DNA from: an uncultured Spirochaetota bacterium
GTDB lineage: Bacteria; Spirochaetota; UBA4802; UBA5550
Reading direction: 5' to 3'
Length of the DNA: 64,000 bases
NCBI GenBank assembly: GCA_937872225.1
Contig: CALMRZ010000089.1
Span: 1-64,000 of the forward strand
A program made the translations under genes and the position numbers. This document shows, piece after piece, positions 33,204 to 42,167 of the stretch. Under the pieces are notes generated by a model, which searched no databases, was not told where the DNA came from, and was given only the letters and a program-made list of their open reading frames with translations. How positions within the stretch are numbered: the first letter of the stretch is position 1; every line of letters begins with the position of its first letter.

Positions 33204-34415
33204 TCAGGCGAGCTTGCGGATCGCCTCGTCGATACGCTTCACTCCTTCAACGATGTTTTTGTCCGACGTCGCAAAGGACAGGCGGATATGCTTGTCCGTC
33301 CCGAAGGCGATGCCCGGCACGACCGCCACCCGGGCCTCCTCGAGGAGATACGAGGTGAGCCGTGAGGAATTGAAGTCGCTCTTGTATTTCTCCACCACGC
33401 CGGGCCAGCCCTTCATCGAGTATACCCTTTCGACGCCCGGGAAGGCGTAAAAGGCGCCGTTGGGGCTCAGGCAGGTGAAGCCGGGCACCTTGTTGAGGGC
33501 CTCGACGATGAGCGCGCGGCGCCGGGCAAAGGCCTCGACCATTTCCGCGACGGGCTTCTGGTCGCCGTTGAGGGCCTCGACGGCCGCCCACTGGGAAATC
33601 GACGTGGGATTGGAGGTGGACTGGCTCTGGAGCGTGTCCACCTGGGCCATGATGGACGCGTCGCCGGCCATGTAGCCGATGCGCCATCCCGTCATGGAGT
33701 AGGCCTTGGATACGCCGTTCATCACGATGGTCTTCTGCTTCATTTTATCGGACACGTTGGCGATGTTGTAGAATTCGAAGCCGTCGTAAAGGATTGATTC
33801 GTACATATCGTCGGAAAACAGGAGGATGTCGCGGTCGCCCACCACTTCCGCCAGGGCCTGGATGTCCTTTTTGGCGTAGGCCGAGCCGGTCGGGTTCGAC
33901 GGCGAATTGATGACGACCCCCCGTGTCCGGGGCGTGATGGCGCGGTCGAGCTGGTCCGGGGTCATTTTGAATCCCCCTTCCTCGGTCGTTTCGATTATGA
34001 CCGGAACGCCGTCCGCCAGGGTGGTCATGGGCGGGTATGACACCCAGTAGGGCGCCGGTATGATGATCTCGTCTCCCTTGTTAAGGAGGACCTGCATCAG
34101 GTTGTAAAAGGAATGCTTCCCGCCGGAATTGACAATAACCTCGGAGGGCTTGTATTCCAGGTTGTTGTCCCGCTTGAATTTTTCGATGATGGCTTTTTTA
34201 AGCTCCGGTATGCCGCCGGAGGGGGTATACTTGGTTTTGCCTGATTCAATGGCGCGTATGGCCGCCGCTTTTATGTGGTCTGGAGTGTCAAAGTCCGGCT
34301 CACCGGTGCCGAACCCTATAACATCAATTCCTTTCGCCTTGAGGGCATTGGCCAGGGCCGTGACCTCCAGGGTCGGGGATGGTTTTACCTGAAGTATCCT
34401 TTCTGAAAATATCAT
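33204..34415 (-). CDS. Class I pyridoxal-phosphate aminotransferase (aspartate aminotransferase type)
   Basis: A 403-residue aminotransferase of the type I-beta aspartate/prephenate group. Motifs: 'VIGFGTGEPDFDTPDHIKAAA', 'YTPSGGIPELKKAI', 'INSPSNPTGSAY', the PLP-Lys region 'NGVSKAYSMTGWRIGYMAG', and the C-terminal 'GIAFGTDKHIRLSFATSD' with the substrate-binding Arg. It most likely interconverts aspartate and oxaloacetate. Given pheA, tyrA and aroB in the window, an aromatic or prephenate aminotransferase role is also possible. The length is normal and it is transcribed alone. Confidence 0.88.
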   Translation of the reverse strand: MIFSERILQVKPSPTLEVTALANALKAKGIDVIGFGTGEPDFDTPDHIKAAAIRAIESGKTKYTPSGGIPELKKAIIEKFKRDNNLEYKPSEVIVNSGGKHSFYNLMQVLLNKGDEIIIPAPYWVSYPPMTTLADGVPVIIETTEEGGFKMTPDQLDRAITPRTRGVVINSPSNPTGSAYAKKDIQALAEVVGDRDILLFSDDMYESILYDGFEFYNIANVSDKMKQKTIVMNGVSKAYSMTGWRIGYMAGDASIMAQVDTLQSQSTSNPTSISQWAAVEALNGDQKPVAEMVEAFARRRALIVEALNKVPGFTCLSPNGAFYAFPGVERVYSMKGWPGVVEKYKSDFNSSRLTSYLLEEARVAVVPGIAFGTDKHIRLSFATSDKNIVEGVKRIDEAIRKLA

Positions 34416-34550
34416 GGGGGTATCCTCAACTCTGGTTTTATGTTGCAGTTGACTCTATCAGGGGAGAACCCGTACCGGTGTCAAGTTTTTTACATTATGT
34501 ATGATGTAAAACATCATGCTGCTGACCGGGACCCGTTCGGGGAATATTGC

Positions 34551-35011
34551 GAGGGGGAGAGGGGTGGCCTCACCTCTCCCCCTTCGCGCTCCTCTTTTCC
34601 CCCGCGCCTGCGGCGGGCTGGGCTTGTGTCTGAGATACTATTCATCCTGCTCGGCGATCGTATGCGGCCTCCATGCCGCGGGTATTATAGTAACTATAAT
34701 TATAAGTCGCCGGGCACGAGGCCCGGCGTCGCGAGGATGGCCCAGGATGGGCCTCCCGGAGCGAAAGGCGGAAGACTTTTATGGCCATCATTTTTTCCAA
34801 GGTGATGACATTTTAAGTTACCTGCGAAAATCCAATATACTCTCGGCAGCCAGACCTCAAAACGTCCGCCGAAAGACGGACAAACCTATCAAGGGTGGAT
34901 GTCTGAGTCGAATCCGGCGAAGCCGGTTCGACGAGTTCACCCGAGGCCCGCCGCAGGCGCGGGGTGATGGGGTTCGAAAGGGGAAGAGGGATGCCACCCT
35001 CTTCCCCTTTC
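34551..35011. repeat. Long inverted repeat filling the 34416-35162 gap
   Basis: The unit at 34551-34618 recurs inverted at 34945-35011. Each unit has a hairpin (GGGGGAGAGG / CCTCTCCCCC at 34553-34582; a perfect 15-base-pair stem at 34976-35011) and a GC block (CCCCGCGCCTGCGGCGGGC at 34599 and its complement at 34945-34964). The 326 bases between them hold further small palindromes (GCCGGG / CCCGGC near 34710; GTCCG / CGGAC near 34865). No gene is convincing here: the open frames on both strands are low-complexity. It looks like a non-coding transposable or recombinogenic repeat. Confidence 0.7.
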
Positions 35012-35162
35012 AAAAATTACCCGACCCGCATCCGGGTCACGAAACCCGCCCAGGTCCCGGGCATTACTTGAATATATTTCTATTGACTAAATCAATATTG
35101 ATGTTATAGTTATGGCGTTCCGCACCGATGTGTCGAATATCCAGTATGGAAAGAGTATTGAT

Positions 35163-36119
35163 ATGCGAATAAAGTTATGGGGAGTGAGGGGATCGCTTCC
35201 GACCCCCCTGAACGGGAATATGATAGAAGATAAAATCCGGAAGGCCCTGACCCTTGCCAAGCCGGGTGACATCTCATCGGAGGAAGCGATTGAGTCATTC
35301 ATCCATTCCCTTCCGTTTTCCGTGCGCAATACCTACGGCGGCAACACCACCACGATCGAGGTCGATACGTCGGCGGGAGACCTTATCATCATTGACTGCG
35401 GGAGCGGCCTCAAGCTTTTTGGCATGGAGCTCATGAAGGGCGATTTCGGCAAGGGCCGGGGGACCGCCAACGTCCTCCTGTCCCACACGCACTGGGACCA
35501 CATCCAGGGCATCCCCTTTTTCGTGCCCCTGTACATCCGGGGGAACCGGTTTAATTTTTATTCCGCACTTCCCGACCTGAAAAAGCGCCTGGATTACCAG
35601 CAGGTCTTCACCCATTTCCCCGTGACGTTCGACTACCTGCAGGCGACCAAGGAATTCTTCACGATCCAGCCGGATGAGGAGCTTTATATCAACGACACCA
35701 GGGTGGTGAACAAGGTCATGCCGCACCCGGGCGGTTCCTTCGGATACCGGATCGAGGAAAACGGCACTGCCATGGTCTACACCAGCGACTGCGAGTTCAA
35801 CATCAACGAGATTGACAACATCGAGAAATACCGGAGCTTCTTCGCCGACGCGGACCTGGTGATATTCGACACCCAGTACACCTTCGAAGAGGCGATCAAC
35901 AAGCTGGAGTTCGGCCATTCCTCGGCGGCCATTGCCATAGACATAGCCGGCATGTTCAACGTGAAGCGCCTCGTCCTGTTCCACCATGAGCCGAATTACG
36001 ACGACGACAAGCTGGAAAACGTGCTCATCAACGCCCGTACCTACCAGAGCATGAACCCCAAGCGCACGGGTGACCTGTATATCGACATAGCCTACGAGGG
36101 GATGGAATTCGAGCTCTGA
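35163..36119 (+). CDS. Metallo-beta-lactamase-fold hydrolase
   Basis: A 318-residue protein of the MBL-fold group with the zinc motif 'LLSHTHWDHIQGIPFF' (HxHxDH) and later ligands in 'MPHPGGSFGYRI', 'YTSDCEF' and 'LFHHEP'. The start 'MRIKLWGVRGSLPTP' is typical of a family often placed near phosphodiesterase-like proteins (PhnP/RNase Z-like folds). ATG 35163 with GGAAAGAG upstream is preferred over 35112. The physiological substrate is unknown; a cyclic-nucleotide or phosphodiester substrate is possible. It lies just after the inverted-repeat region. Confidence 0.83.
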   Translation: MRIKLWGVRGSLPTPLNGNMIEDKIRKALTLAKPGDISSEEAIESFIHSLPFSVRNTYGGNTTTIEVDTSAGDLIIIDCGSGLKLFGMELMKGDFGKGRGTANVLLSHTHWDHIQGIPFFVPLYIRGNRFNFYSALPDLKKRLDYQQVFTHFPVTFDYLQATKEFFTIQPDEELYINDTRVVNKVMPHPGGSFGYRIEENGTAMVYTSDCEFNINEIDNIEKYRSFFADADLVIFDTQYTFEEAINKLEFGHSSAAIAIDIAGMFNVKRLVLFHHEPNYDDDKLENVLINARTYQSMNPKRTGDLYIDIAYEGMEFEL

Positions 36120-36154
36120 TCCGCGGCCGCATATCACGGTCTCAAGGGGTGGCC

Positions 36155-36280
36155 ATGGGTGAACAACACCTCATTCCCGCCGTTGATGTCGGCACCACGG
36201 ATACCAAGGCGGTCCTCGTCAGCCCTGACGGGTTCCTTGATCCGCGGCAGGCATCCTGCGGACCGCATGTTGCTTCATGA
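36155..36280 (+). pseudogene. Fragment of an FGGY-family carbohydrate kinase
   Basis: A 41-codon frame starts 'MGEQHLIPAVDVGTTDTKAV' and continues 'LVSPDGFLDPRQ', the ATP-binding N-terminus of FGGY sugar kinases (normally 'GIDIGTTSTKAVLFD'). It has a ribosome-binding region (AAGGGGTGGCC) and start codon, then reaches TGA at 36278. Intact members are about 500 residues, so more than 90 percent is gone. It lies 35 bases after the hydrolase and 39 before the MtnX-like gene. Confidence 0.7.
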
Positions 36281-36319
36281 AGGAATGCAACGACATCAAC
36301 AGGCAAGGATACAGGGAGC

Positions 36320-36976
36320 ATGACATCAGCGAACCATTTCAAACGGGCGGTATTCTGCGACTTCGACGGCACCATCACCTCGAAGGAATCCTTCGTCGGC
36401 ATGTTCAATGTCTTCACCCCGGACCTCTTCAGGCAGGTGGCGCCCGAAATGCTGTCGGGCCGCATGACCCTCAAGGAGGCCGTGCGCAGGCTCATAGAAT
36501 CGCTGCCCTCCGATAAATACGGCGAGATACTGGACTATGTCCTCACCATCGATATACGCCCGGGCTTCACCGAACTGCTGGACTACCTCGAGTCGATGGG
36601 CGTCCCTCTGGTGATCATCTCCGGGGGGTTCCGGGGGATGATCGAGACGAGGCTCGGGCCCCTTCTGGAACGCGTACACGCGGTGCATGCCGTGGATGTC
36701 GACACGACGGGCCCCTTTCTCCGCGTGCTGAGGACGGTCGAGGGGGACACGGAGCTCATGGCCAAGGCGAAGGTGATGGCACTGTATGATTGCGGCGAGG
36801 CGGTCGCGATCGGGGACGGCTCCACGGACCACAAAATGGCGGAAGCGGCATCGTTCGTGTTTGCCCGCGACGGCCTGATGAAATATCTCCGGTTGAAAGA
36901 AATGCCCTTTATCCAGTGGGACGATTTCCTCGATGTGCGCCGCGTGCTGATGGAGCGGTGGGGCGGGAAACCGTGA
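36320..36976 (+). CDS. MtnX-like HAD phosphatase
   Basis: A 218-residue HAD-family phosphatase: motif I 'VFCDFDGTITSKESF' (both Asp present), motif II in 'VIISGGFRGMIE', and motif III/IV 'AVAIGDGSTDHKMAEAA'. The pattern matches the MtnX/phosphoserine-phosphatase-like group; MtnX dephosphorylates 2-hydroxy-3-keto-5-methylthiopentenyl-1-phosphate in methionine salvage. No other methionine-salvage gene is nearby, so the substrate is uncertain. CAGGGAGC precedes ATG 36320. The upstream sugar-kinase fragment suggests that it once formed part of a sugar-phosphate gene set. Confidence 0.75.
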   Translation: MTSANHFKRAVFCDFDGTITSKESFVGMFNVFTPDLFRQVAPEMLSGRMTLKEAVRRLIESLPSDKYGEILDYVLTIDIRPGFTELLDYLESMGVPLVIISGGFRGMIETRLGPLLERVHAVHAVDVDTTGPFLRVLRTVEGDTELMAKAKVMALYDCGEAVAIGDGSTDHKMAEAASFVFARDGLMKYLRLKEMPFIQWDDFLDVRRVLMERWGGKP

Positions 36977-36998
36977 TTTCCGGTTGAGGGAGGTTGGC

Positions 36999-37385
36999 AT
37001 GATTAAATTCAAATCCGTGAATGATCCCATCGAAAAGGATGACGGGATCCGCATTCTGGCCACGCGGTTCCGGGGCAGGGGCATGAGGTCCGTCCGTTAT
37101 GATGTGTGGATGCCCAGCCTGGGGCCCTCGGAGAAGCTGCTGAAAGGCATGCTCGATGACAGGATGTCATGGGCAGATTTTAAAAAAAAATACAGGGACG
37201 AGGTCCTGTCATCCGCCGCAATCGACCGGAACAACGCGACGATCTTAAACCACGGCCAGAAGTTCACCTTCAGACTCATCAAAATGCTGGGTGACAAGGG
37301 ACAGGTGACCCTCATGTGCCACTGCGATACCGACGAACAGCATTGTCACCTGAGGGTCATGGAGAAGATCATCCGGTCGTTGTGA
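36999..37385 (+). CDS. DUF488-family protein
   Basis: A 128-residue soluble protein with the DUF488 layout: 'DDGIRILATRFRGRGMRSVRYDVWMPSLGPSEKLL', 'WADFKKKYRDEVL' and the C-terminal 'QVTLMCHCDTDEQHCHLRVMEKII', where the family has the conserved Cys-containing loop ('LLC.E.....CHR..'). The function of the family is unknown. ATG 36999 has GAGGGAGG upstream and the gene follows mtnX-like after 22 bases, so the two are probably co-transcribed. Confidence 0.78.
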   Translation: MIKFKSVNDPIEKDDGIRILATRFRGRGMRSVRYDVWMPSLGPSEKLLKGMLDDRMSWADFKKKYRDEVLSSAAIDRNNATILNHGQKFTFRLIKMLGDKGQVTLMCHCDTDEQHCHLRVMEKIIRSL

Positions 37386-37506
37386 TGCCAGTACCATCCC
37401 CCCACCCCCCCCAGCGGGGGCTTTCGGGGCCAGTTTTGTAACAGAAGTCCCCCTCTGGAGGATTGAAAGGGCTTGGGGACAATTTATTGAGAAAGGAGAA
37501 GCGTGT

Positions 37507-37893
37507 ATGATGGCAGTCAGAATAATAGTCGGCATATATCTTGTGATCCACGGTTTCTGCCACCTGGTGGGATTCGTCGTTCCCTGGAAGATCGCCGTGT
37601 TGAAAGAGGAGCCGTACAAGACGACGCTGCTCGCCGGCGCCGTTGATATCGGCGACGCCGGGATTCGGATGGTCGGCGTCCTGTGGCTCCTGGCCGCAGC
37701 GGGCTTTGCCGCCGGGGCCGTGGGCGTGTTCGGCCAATGGAGCTGGTGGCGCCCCCTGGTGACGGGCCTTTCTATCTTTTCCCTTGTGCTCTGCGTACTT
37801 GGCCTGCCAGGCGCGAAAATAGGTATAGCGGCAAATGCGATTATACTTGTTTATCTGATAGTCGGCGGTACGTTCGGCTGGGTGCCGAAGTGA
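37507..37893 (+). CDS. Small four-helix membrane protein
   Basis: A 128-residue protein with four hydrophobic segments (about 3-28, 53-73, 82-99 and 104-124), starting 'MMAVRIIVGIYLVIHGFCHL'. AAAGGAGAAGCGTG precedes ATG 37507. The first helix with 'IHGFCHLVGF' and a Trp-rich third loop ('FGQWSWWRPL') resemble DoxX-like or ABC-associated small membrane proteins, but no family was firmly recognised. It lies behind the DUF488 gene across a 121-base gap containing a C-rich run. Confidence 0.65.
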   Translation: MMAVRIIVGIYLVIHGFCHLVGFVVPWKIAVLKEEPYKTTLLAGAVDIGDAGIRMVGVLWLLAAAGFAAGAVGVFGQWSWWRPLVTGLSIFSLVLCVLGLPGAKIGIAANAIILVYLIVGGTFGWVPK

Positions 37894-38017
37894 TGACATA
37901 ATGCTTGAAAAATTTATTTGCTTTTTTTTTAAAATGTATTAGTTTTTTATAGAGACTGGTGAAAAGTTTTAAGTATGCAATTGCATTAACTTAAAAGATT
38001 GTGGGAGGTTATTTTAA

Positions 38018-40045
38018 ATGAAAAGGAACAGGGTCTTCATGGTAATGATGCTTACAACGGTTTTAATAACAGCCTGCGGTGAAACAAAAAAGAATGACCT
38101 GTCTTCTTTATTTATGCTGTACCCCCGCTTCGGAAAAACCGTTACCATGGTGCAGTACAACTTTCCGGCATCAAAAAACCCGTCTCTTTCAGGTGACGCC
38201 ATCGGTTCAATAGGCGATACCGCCATAACCATTAACGTTCCCTATGATGCCGATATTGCCAATCTTATTGCTGAATTCACTCCCAGCAGTGAAAAAATCA
38301 TGGTGAAAGTGAACGGTGTTGTACAGAAAAGCAATGTAACGGCTAATAACTTCACTGAGCCAGTCGTGATTACCCTGTCGTGCAATGATAAAGACGTAGT
38401 GAGTTACACCGTTACCGTGATCAGGGCCAAAAACAATGAAAAATCGATGCTGTCATATACACTCAATGGAACCGCCGGCGTTATTGACGATACGGCCGGC
38501 ACCATTACGGTTGATCTTCCGCCGCGAACTGGCTTGACGTCCCTGGTTGCTTCGTTTTCGACGAGCGGCACATCAGTACTTTCGGGAGGCACCGAGCAGA
38601 AAAGCGGCGAAACGGCAAATGATTTCACAAATCCTGTGACTTACACGATAACAGCCGAAGACGGATCGACCAGGCAGTATACAGTGACTGCCCGTGTACT
38701 CCCTTCCGCAAGGAAGGAGATCAAGTCGTTTTCTTTCCTAAAAGCCAATAATGACGCTCTTCCCGCCGATGTCAACGGCATCGTGTCCGGCACAAAGATT
38801 TCTGTAGAGTTACCGTTCGGTTCAGGCAGGGAAAATCTCAAGGCGACCTTCGAAACCTCCGGAGAAGGCGAGACGGTTGCAATAGGGGAGACCGCGCAGG
38901 TTTCAGGGGAAACGGTGAATACCTTTACCACGCCTTTGACGTACCGGGTTACCGCCGAGGACAAGACTACCGTCGATTATGAGGTGACCGTTACCGTCGC
39001 CAAGAACGACGCCAAGTCGATAACATCATTTGTACTCGACGGCGAGACCTGTGCCATAAACCAGGACACGGGGACCATTTCGGTTGATTTTCCGGCAACG
39101 AAGACCCTTACCGGGCTTGTCGCGACTTTCGTCACTACCGGCGTGGTTGTCCAGGTCAATGATATTGACCAGGTGAGCGGGACCACGGCCAATGATTTTT
39201 CGAACCCCGTCACATACACGGTCGTGGCCGAAAACGGTTCCAAGAAAACGTACACCGTAACCGTTTCGGGGAAGACAGACATGGCCGGCCTGTGGAATTT
39301 CGAATCACCGTCTGATGGCACTTATACCATCAGCGGCACGACGCCGGCAACCGGCCTGTCGGGATCTGCGCTTCTGTTTAACGGGACCAGCGATTATGTG
39401 AGTGTTCCCGACAGCGATATTCTCACCCTCGGTATGTCCGGTACCGTCGAGGCCGTAGTCTACATGAATGCCTATACCCGTTTCGCCGGCATCGTGCACA
39501 AGGGAACAAGGACTGATTTTAATGATGAGGCCTACAGCCTCCAGTTCTGGGATCCGGATGGCATTCTGAGATTTTCGATTTTTAATGATGCCGGTGCCTA
39601 TCTGTACGTGGACAGCCCCGATGTTCTGGAGACCGGGAAATGGTATCATCTTGCCGGGACCTGGGACTTGAGCAGGATGGTGCTGTATATTAATGGCGTA
39701 GAAGTCGCTTCAGCGACAAATAATATCGGGGCGGTCCGAAACACCACCGGGGACCTTGTCATCGGGGCCCAGCTTCCCGTTCAGTATAACGGGGTATGGC
39801 ATAACCTGGGGTTCTCCGGGATCATAGACCGTGTGCAGATTTTCAGCAGAGCCCTCACCGCAGAAGAGATTGAAGCTAATTACAACTCGATATTCGCATC
39901 AGGTGGACAGCCCCTGACGGCATATCTGCTCTCGGCTGTTTCGAAAAGAGGGATTGTTCTTGTTGTGATCCTGGTGGTTGTGGCCTGCGTTCTGTTCGGT
40001 ATGTTTATGCGGTACAGAAGGATGGCACTGAAAACCAGGGAATGA
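38018..40045 (+). CDS. Surface lipoprotein with four Ig-like repeats, LamG-like domain and C-terminal membrane helix
   Basis: A 675-residue protein. The signal peptide has a lipobox ('VLITAC'), so the mature N-terminus is probably lipidated. Four repeats of about 88 residues follow (about 45-135, 142-228, 235-325, 332-414), each ending in a strand such as 'ITAEDGSTRQYTVTA', 'VTAEDKTTVDYEVTV' or 'VVAENGSKKTYTVTV', the DUF5018/Ig-like pattern. Residues about 420-620 form a concanavalin/LamG-like domain ('GSALLFNGTSDYVSVPD', 'WYHLAGTWDLSRMVLYINGVEVA'), often sugar-binding. The end has a hydrophobic helix (about 645-668) and a short Arg/Lys tail. A lipid anchor plus a C-terminal helix is unusual. 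It is likely an adhesion or sugar-binding envelope protein. A terminator follows. Confidence 0.8.
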   Translation: MKRNRVFMVMMLTTVLITACGETKKNDLSSLFMLYPRFGKTVTMVQYNFPASKNPSLSGDAIGSIGDTAITINVPYDADIANLIAEFTPSSEKIMVKVNGVVQKSNVTANNFTEPVVITLSCNDKDVVSYTVTVIRAKNNEKSMLSYTLNGTAGVIDDTAGTITVDLPPRTGLTSLVASFSTSGTSVLSGGTEQKSGETANDFTNPVTYTITAEDGSTRQYTVTARVLPSARKEIKSFSFLKANNDALPADVNGIVSGTKISVELPFGSGRENLKATFETSGEGETVAIGETAQVSGETVNTFTTPLTYRVTAEDKTTVDYEVTVTVAKNDAKSITSFVLDGETCAINQDTGTISVDFPATKTLTGLVATFVTTGVVVQVNDIDQVSGTTANDFSNPVTYTVVAENGSKKTYTVTVSGKTDMAGLWNFESPSDGTYTISGTTPATGLSGSALLFNGTSDYVSVPDSDILTLGMSGTVEAVVYMNAYTRFAGIVHKGTRTDFNDEAYSLQFWDPDGILRFSIFNDAGAYLYVDSPDVLETGKWYHLAGTWDLSRMVLYINGVEVASATNNIGAVRNTTGDLVIGAQLPVQYNGVWHNLGFSGIIDRVQIFSRALTAEEIEANYNSIFASGGQPLTAYLLSAVSKRGIVLVVILVVVACVLFGMFMRYRRMALKTRE

Positions 40046-40062
40046 TCCCCACTCTGGAAATA

Positions 40063-40096
40063 CAGAAAGGCGCCCTCCGGTGCCTTTCCTGTTTTT
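40063..40096 (+). terminator. Rho-independent terminator after the 38018 gene
   Basis: AGAAAGGCGCC pairs with GGTGCCTTTCT around a short loop, followed by a T5 run, 20 bases after the stop codon. Confidence 0.75.
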
Positions 40097-40145
40097 GATT
40101 CTTCAATCCGGAGCTGGCATATGCGCGGGACGTTTTAATCGCGGG

Positions 40146-42167
40146 TTAGCGGATGTCGAGCCGGAGTCCCTTCATTGTCTTTTCAACCATAGCGGAAATT
40201 TTTTCATCAGGCTGGGAATTGGCGTCTAGCGAGTACGAATCCCGGAGATACCTGACAAGATCAGCGCGAGGTAGTGCGGCCAGCACGTTCTTTCGGTCTG
40301 AAGATACCTGAAGGGTGATAACCCCATTCTCCGGCCTGCCTCCTGCAAGGAGGGACAGTATCATTGCGCCAAACGTCATCTGCTTCTCCTTTATAAGTAG
40401 CATCTTCTGGAGATAATCGATCGTGCTCGTCAGCTGTTCCTGGGTGTTGTCGACCCGCTTCAGGAGATTACGTATCAGGGCGAGAGCGAAAAGGGGGTCG
40501 TTTTTTATCAGGGCTTCAAGGTTGTCGGATTGTGCTTCAGCAAGAACGCATCGCGTCACGCATTCAGCGGAAACGCTTCTCTTCGTGTTCCCCAGGATGG
40601 CCATTTCATTAAGAATCCGCCCCGCCTCCATCGTTTCCAGGATAATGCGCTCCCCGGATTCAAGCTCTTTAATGATATTCACTTTTCCTTTTTTTATATA
40701 GTAGAAGCTTTTAATTGACTCACCCTGCCTGAAAACAGCAGCGCCGGGGTGATACACGATCTCTTTCTGCATCACGGTTGATGGTCTCATGAAAAGCCTC
40801 CGGATGGCCTCAAATCCCGGAAGCTTCAGATTGAAAACAATTCCTTTCCAGAATCGGTATATGAAATAGCGGGCGAGGAAGAAGTAAAATGACAGGCCTG
40901 GACTGTTAATAGCAATTATTGTGCCTACGGGTTCATCGATAGTGCCGCTACCGTGGCGGTTCCACACGGGACGGGCCCTCACCAGGGGTGACCTGAAATT
41001 CCTCATTTCGAAATGCAATTCGACTTCATTCTCTTCCATAGGCTCAAAAGTGCGGAGAAAGGCATTGGCGGCGGTGATATCAAAGGTGGGCAGAATGCCC
41101 TCGAAGTTATTCTGGTGAAGCACGGTGTCGAATATGATGGGGATGCGGACGATATTGTAACGGAAGAAATCCGGGTTGAGAATGCCGACCAGAATGAGGG
41201 ACAATCCAATGGAAGCCGGATATGCCGCCGTCACCAGAATTCCGGTCTGGTGGTTGAGGGGAAGACCAAGCATGGCGCACACATCATCGCTGAAAGGCAG
41301 GGCAGCCGCAGAACAGGCCAGAATAATAATGGGAATGATCCAGAGCATGGAATTGGTGTGAATGCGGAGAAGGGGAACCTTTACATTGGACGGCGTTCCG
41401 GTGGAATTGAGTATCCAACGCTCATAGCGCGGCTGGCGGTACTTGATAAGCCAGTCTTCGAGCCGGAGATGTTCATTCTCGAGGGTTGCGCATGAGGGGA
41501 TGAGTTTTGATCTTGATATGAGGATTTCAAGCAGCAGGACCAGCATGACAATAAGCGGCCCAGCCATGTAAAGAAGGTTCCCGTCCATGAGGAGCATCGC
41601 ATCAAAGGAGCCATGAAAGAATGAAGGGAGCACGCAGGCCAGAATTATTCTCGGCACCTTTGTCCGAATGCTAGAGCTGAGCCGCATCGATGAACAGTAA
41701 TAGCCCACCATGCCGCATGTGGTGATGTGGAGCGGAGCGGAGAAGATGAGACGGACGATGATAACCTGTGGACCGAACGTAATGGCGTAGGCGATATTTT
41801 CCACCAGTGAAAACCCTGCACCAATGGCAATACCGGAAACGATTCCTTCAAGGGTGGAAAACCTCGGGTAATGGCGAATAACCATAAGGAACAGCACTAC
41901 TGTTCCGGCTTTTTCTATAAGCGCGGCTTTCACGAAAGCGTTGGTGAAAATAGTATCGTCATTTATTAACCTGTCAATGTTGGGCGCGAGCAGTATGATG
42001 ACGAGAGCGAGAACGATCCCGTACAGAAAAGACTCAAAATGTTTCCCATATACAGGGATCTCATGTTTTTGCCGGTAATAACTGAAGAAATGGCGGAAAT
42101 ATATCAGATAGAACACTGGCACGGCTGATAAGGCTATAAAGTAATATGGAATTGATTTGTAGTCCAT
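40146..42167 (-). CDS. PrsW-type membrane protease fused to a cyclic-nucleotide-binding domain
   Basis: A 673-residue protein. Residues 1-220 form a PrsW-like multi-helix domain with the active-site pattern: E85 ('ALIEKAG', a reduced form of EExxK), E123 in 'GFSLVENIAYA', H147 in 'SAPLHITTCGMVGY', and H185/D189 in 'FFHGSFDAML'. More helices and a middle soluble region (about 365-420) resembling a PilZ-type barrel follow. Then comes a cNMP-binding domain (about 470-590): 'VFRQGESIKSFYYIKKGKVNIIKELESGERIILETMEAG'. The last 100 residues are helical. PrsW proteases cleave anti-sigma factors within the membrane, so this one may be gated by a cyclic nucleotide. It lies 245 bases behind the SpoIIE-type gene on the same strand. 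The PilZ call is tentative. Confidence 0.75.
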   Translation of the reverse strand: MDYKSIPYYFIALSAVPVFYLIYFRHFFSYYRQKHEIPVYGKHFESFLYGIVLALVIILLAPNIDRLINDDTIFTNAFVKAALIEKAGTVVLFLMVIRHYPRFSTLEGIVSGIAIGAGFSLVENIAYAITFGPQVIIVRLIFSAPLHITTCGMVGYYCSSMRLSSSIRTKVPRIILACVLPSFFHGSFDAMLLMDGNLLYMAGPLIVMLVLLLEILISRSKLIPSCATLENEHLRLEDWLIKYRQPRYERWILNSTGTPSNVKVPLLRIHTNSMLWIIPIIILACSAAALPFSDDVCAMLGLPLNHQTGILVTAAYPASIGLSLILVGILNPDFFRYNIVRIPIIFDTVLHQNNFEGILPTFDITAANAFLRTFEPMEENEVELHFEMRNFRSPLVRARPVWNRHGSGTIDEPVGTIIAINSPGLSFYFFLARYFIYRFWKGIVFNLKLPGFEAIRRLFMRPSTVMQKEIVYHPGAAVFRQGESIKSFYYIKKGKVNIIKELESGERIILETMEAGRILNEMAILGNTKRSVSAECVTRCVLAEAQSDNLEALIKNDPLFALALIRNLLKRVDNTQEQLTSTIDYLQKMLLIKEKQMTFGAMILSLLAGGRPENGVITLQVSSDRKNVLAALPRADLVRYLRDSYSLDANSQPDEKISAMVEKTMKGLRLDIR

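Noticed and set aside
34900-34945. A tRNA-like T-arm near 34910-34935
   Set aside because: The surrounding sequence does not fold into acceptor, D and anticodon arms; it belongs to a simple palindrome.
34440-35109. Overlapping plus-strand open frames in the inverted-repeat region
   Set aside because: They translate the hairpins and GC blocks, have no ribosome-binding sites and match no family.
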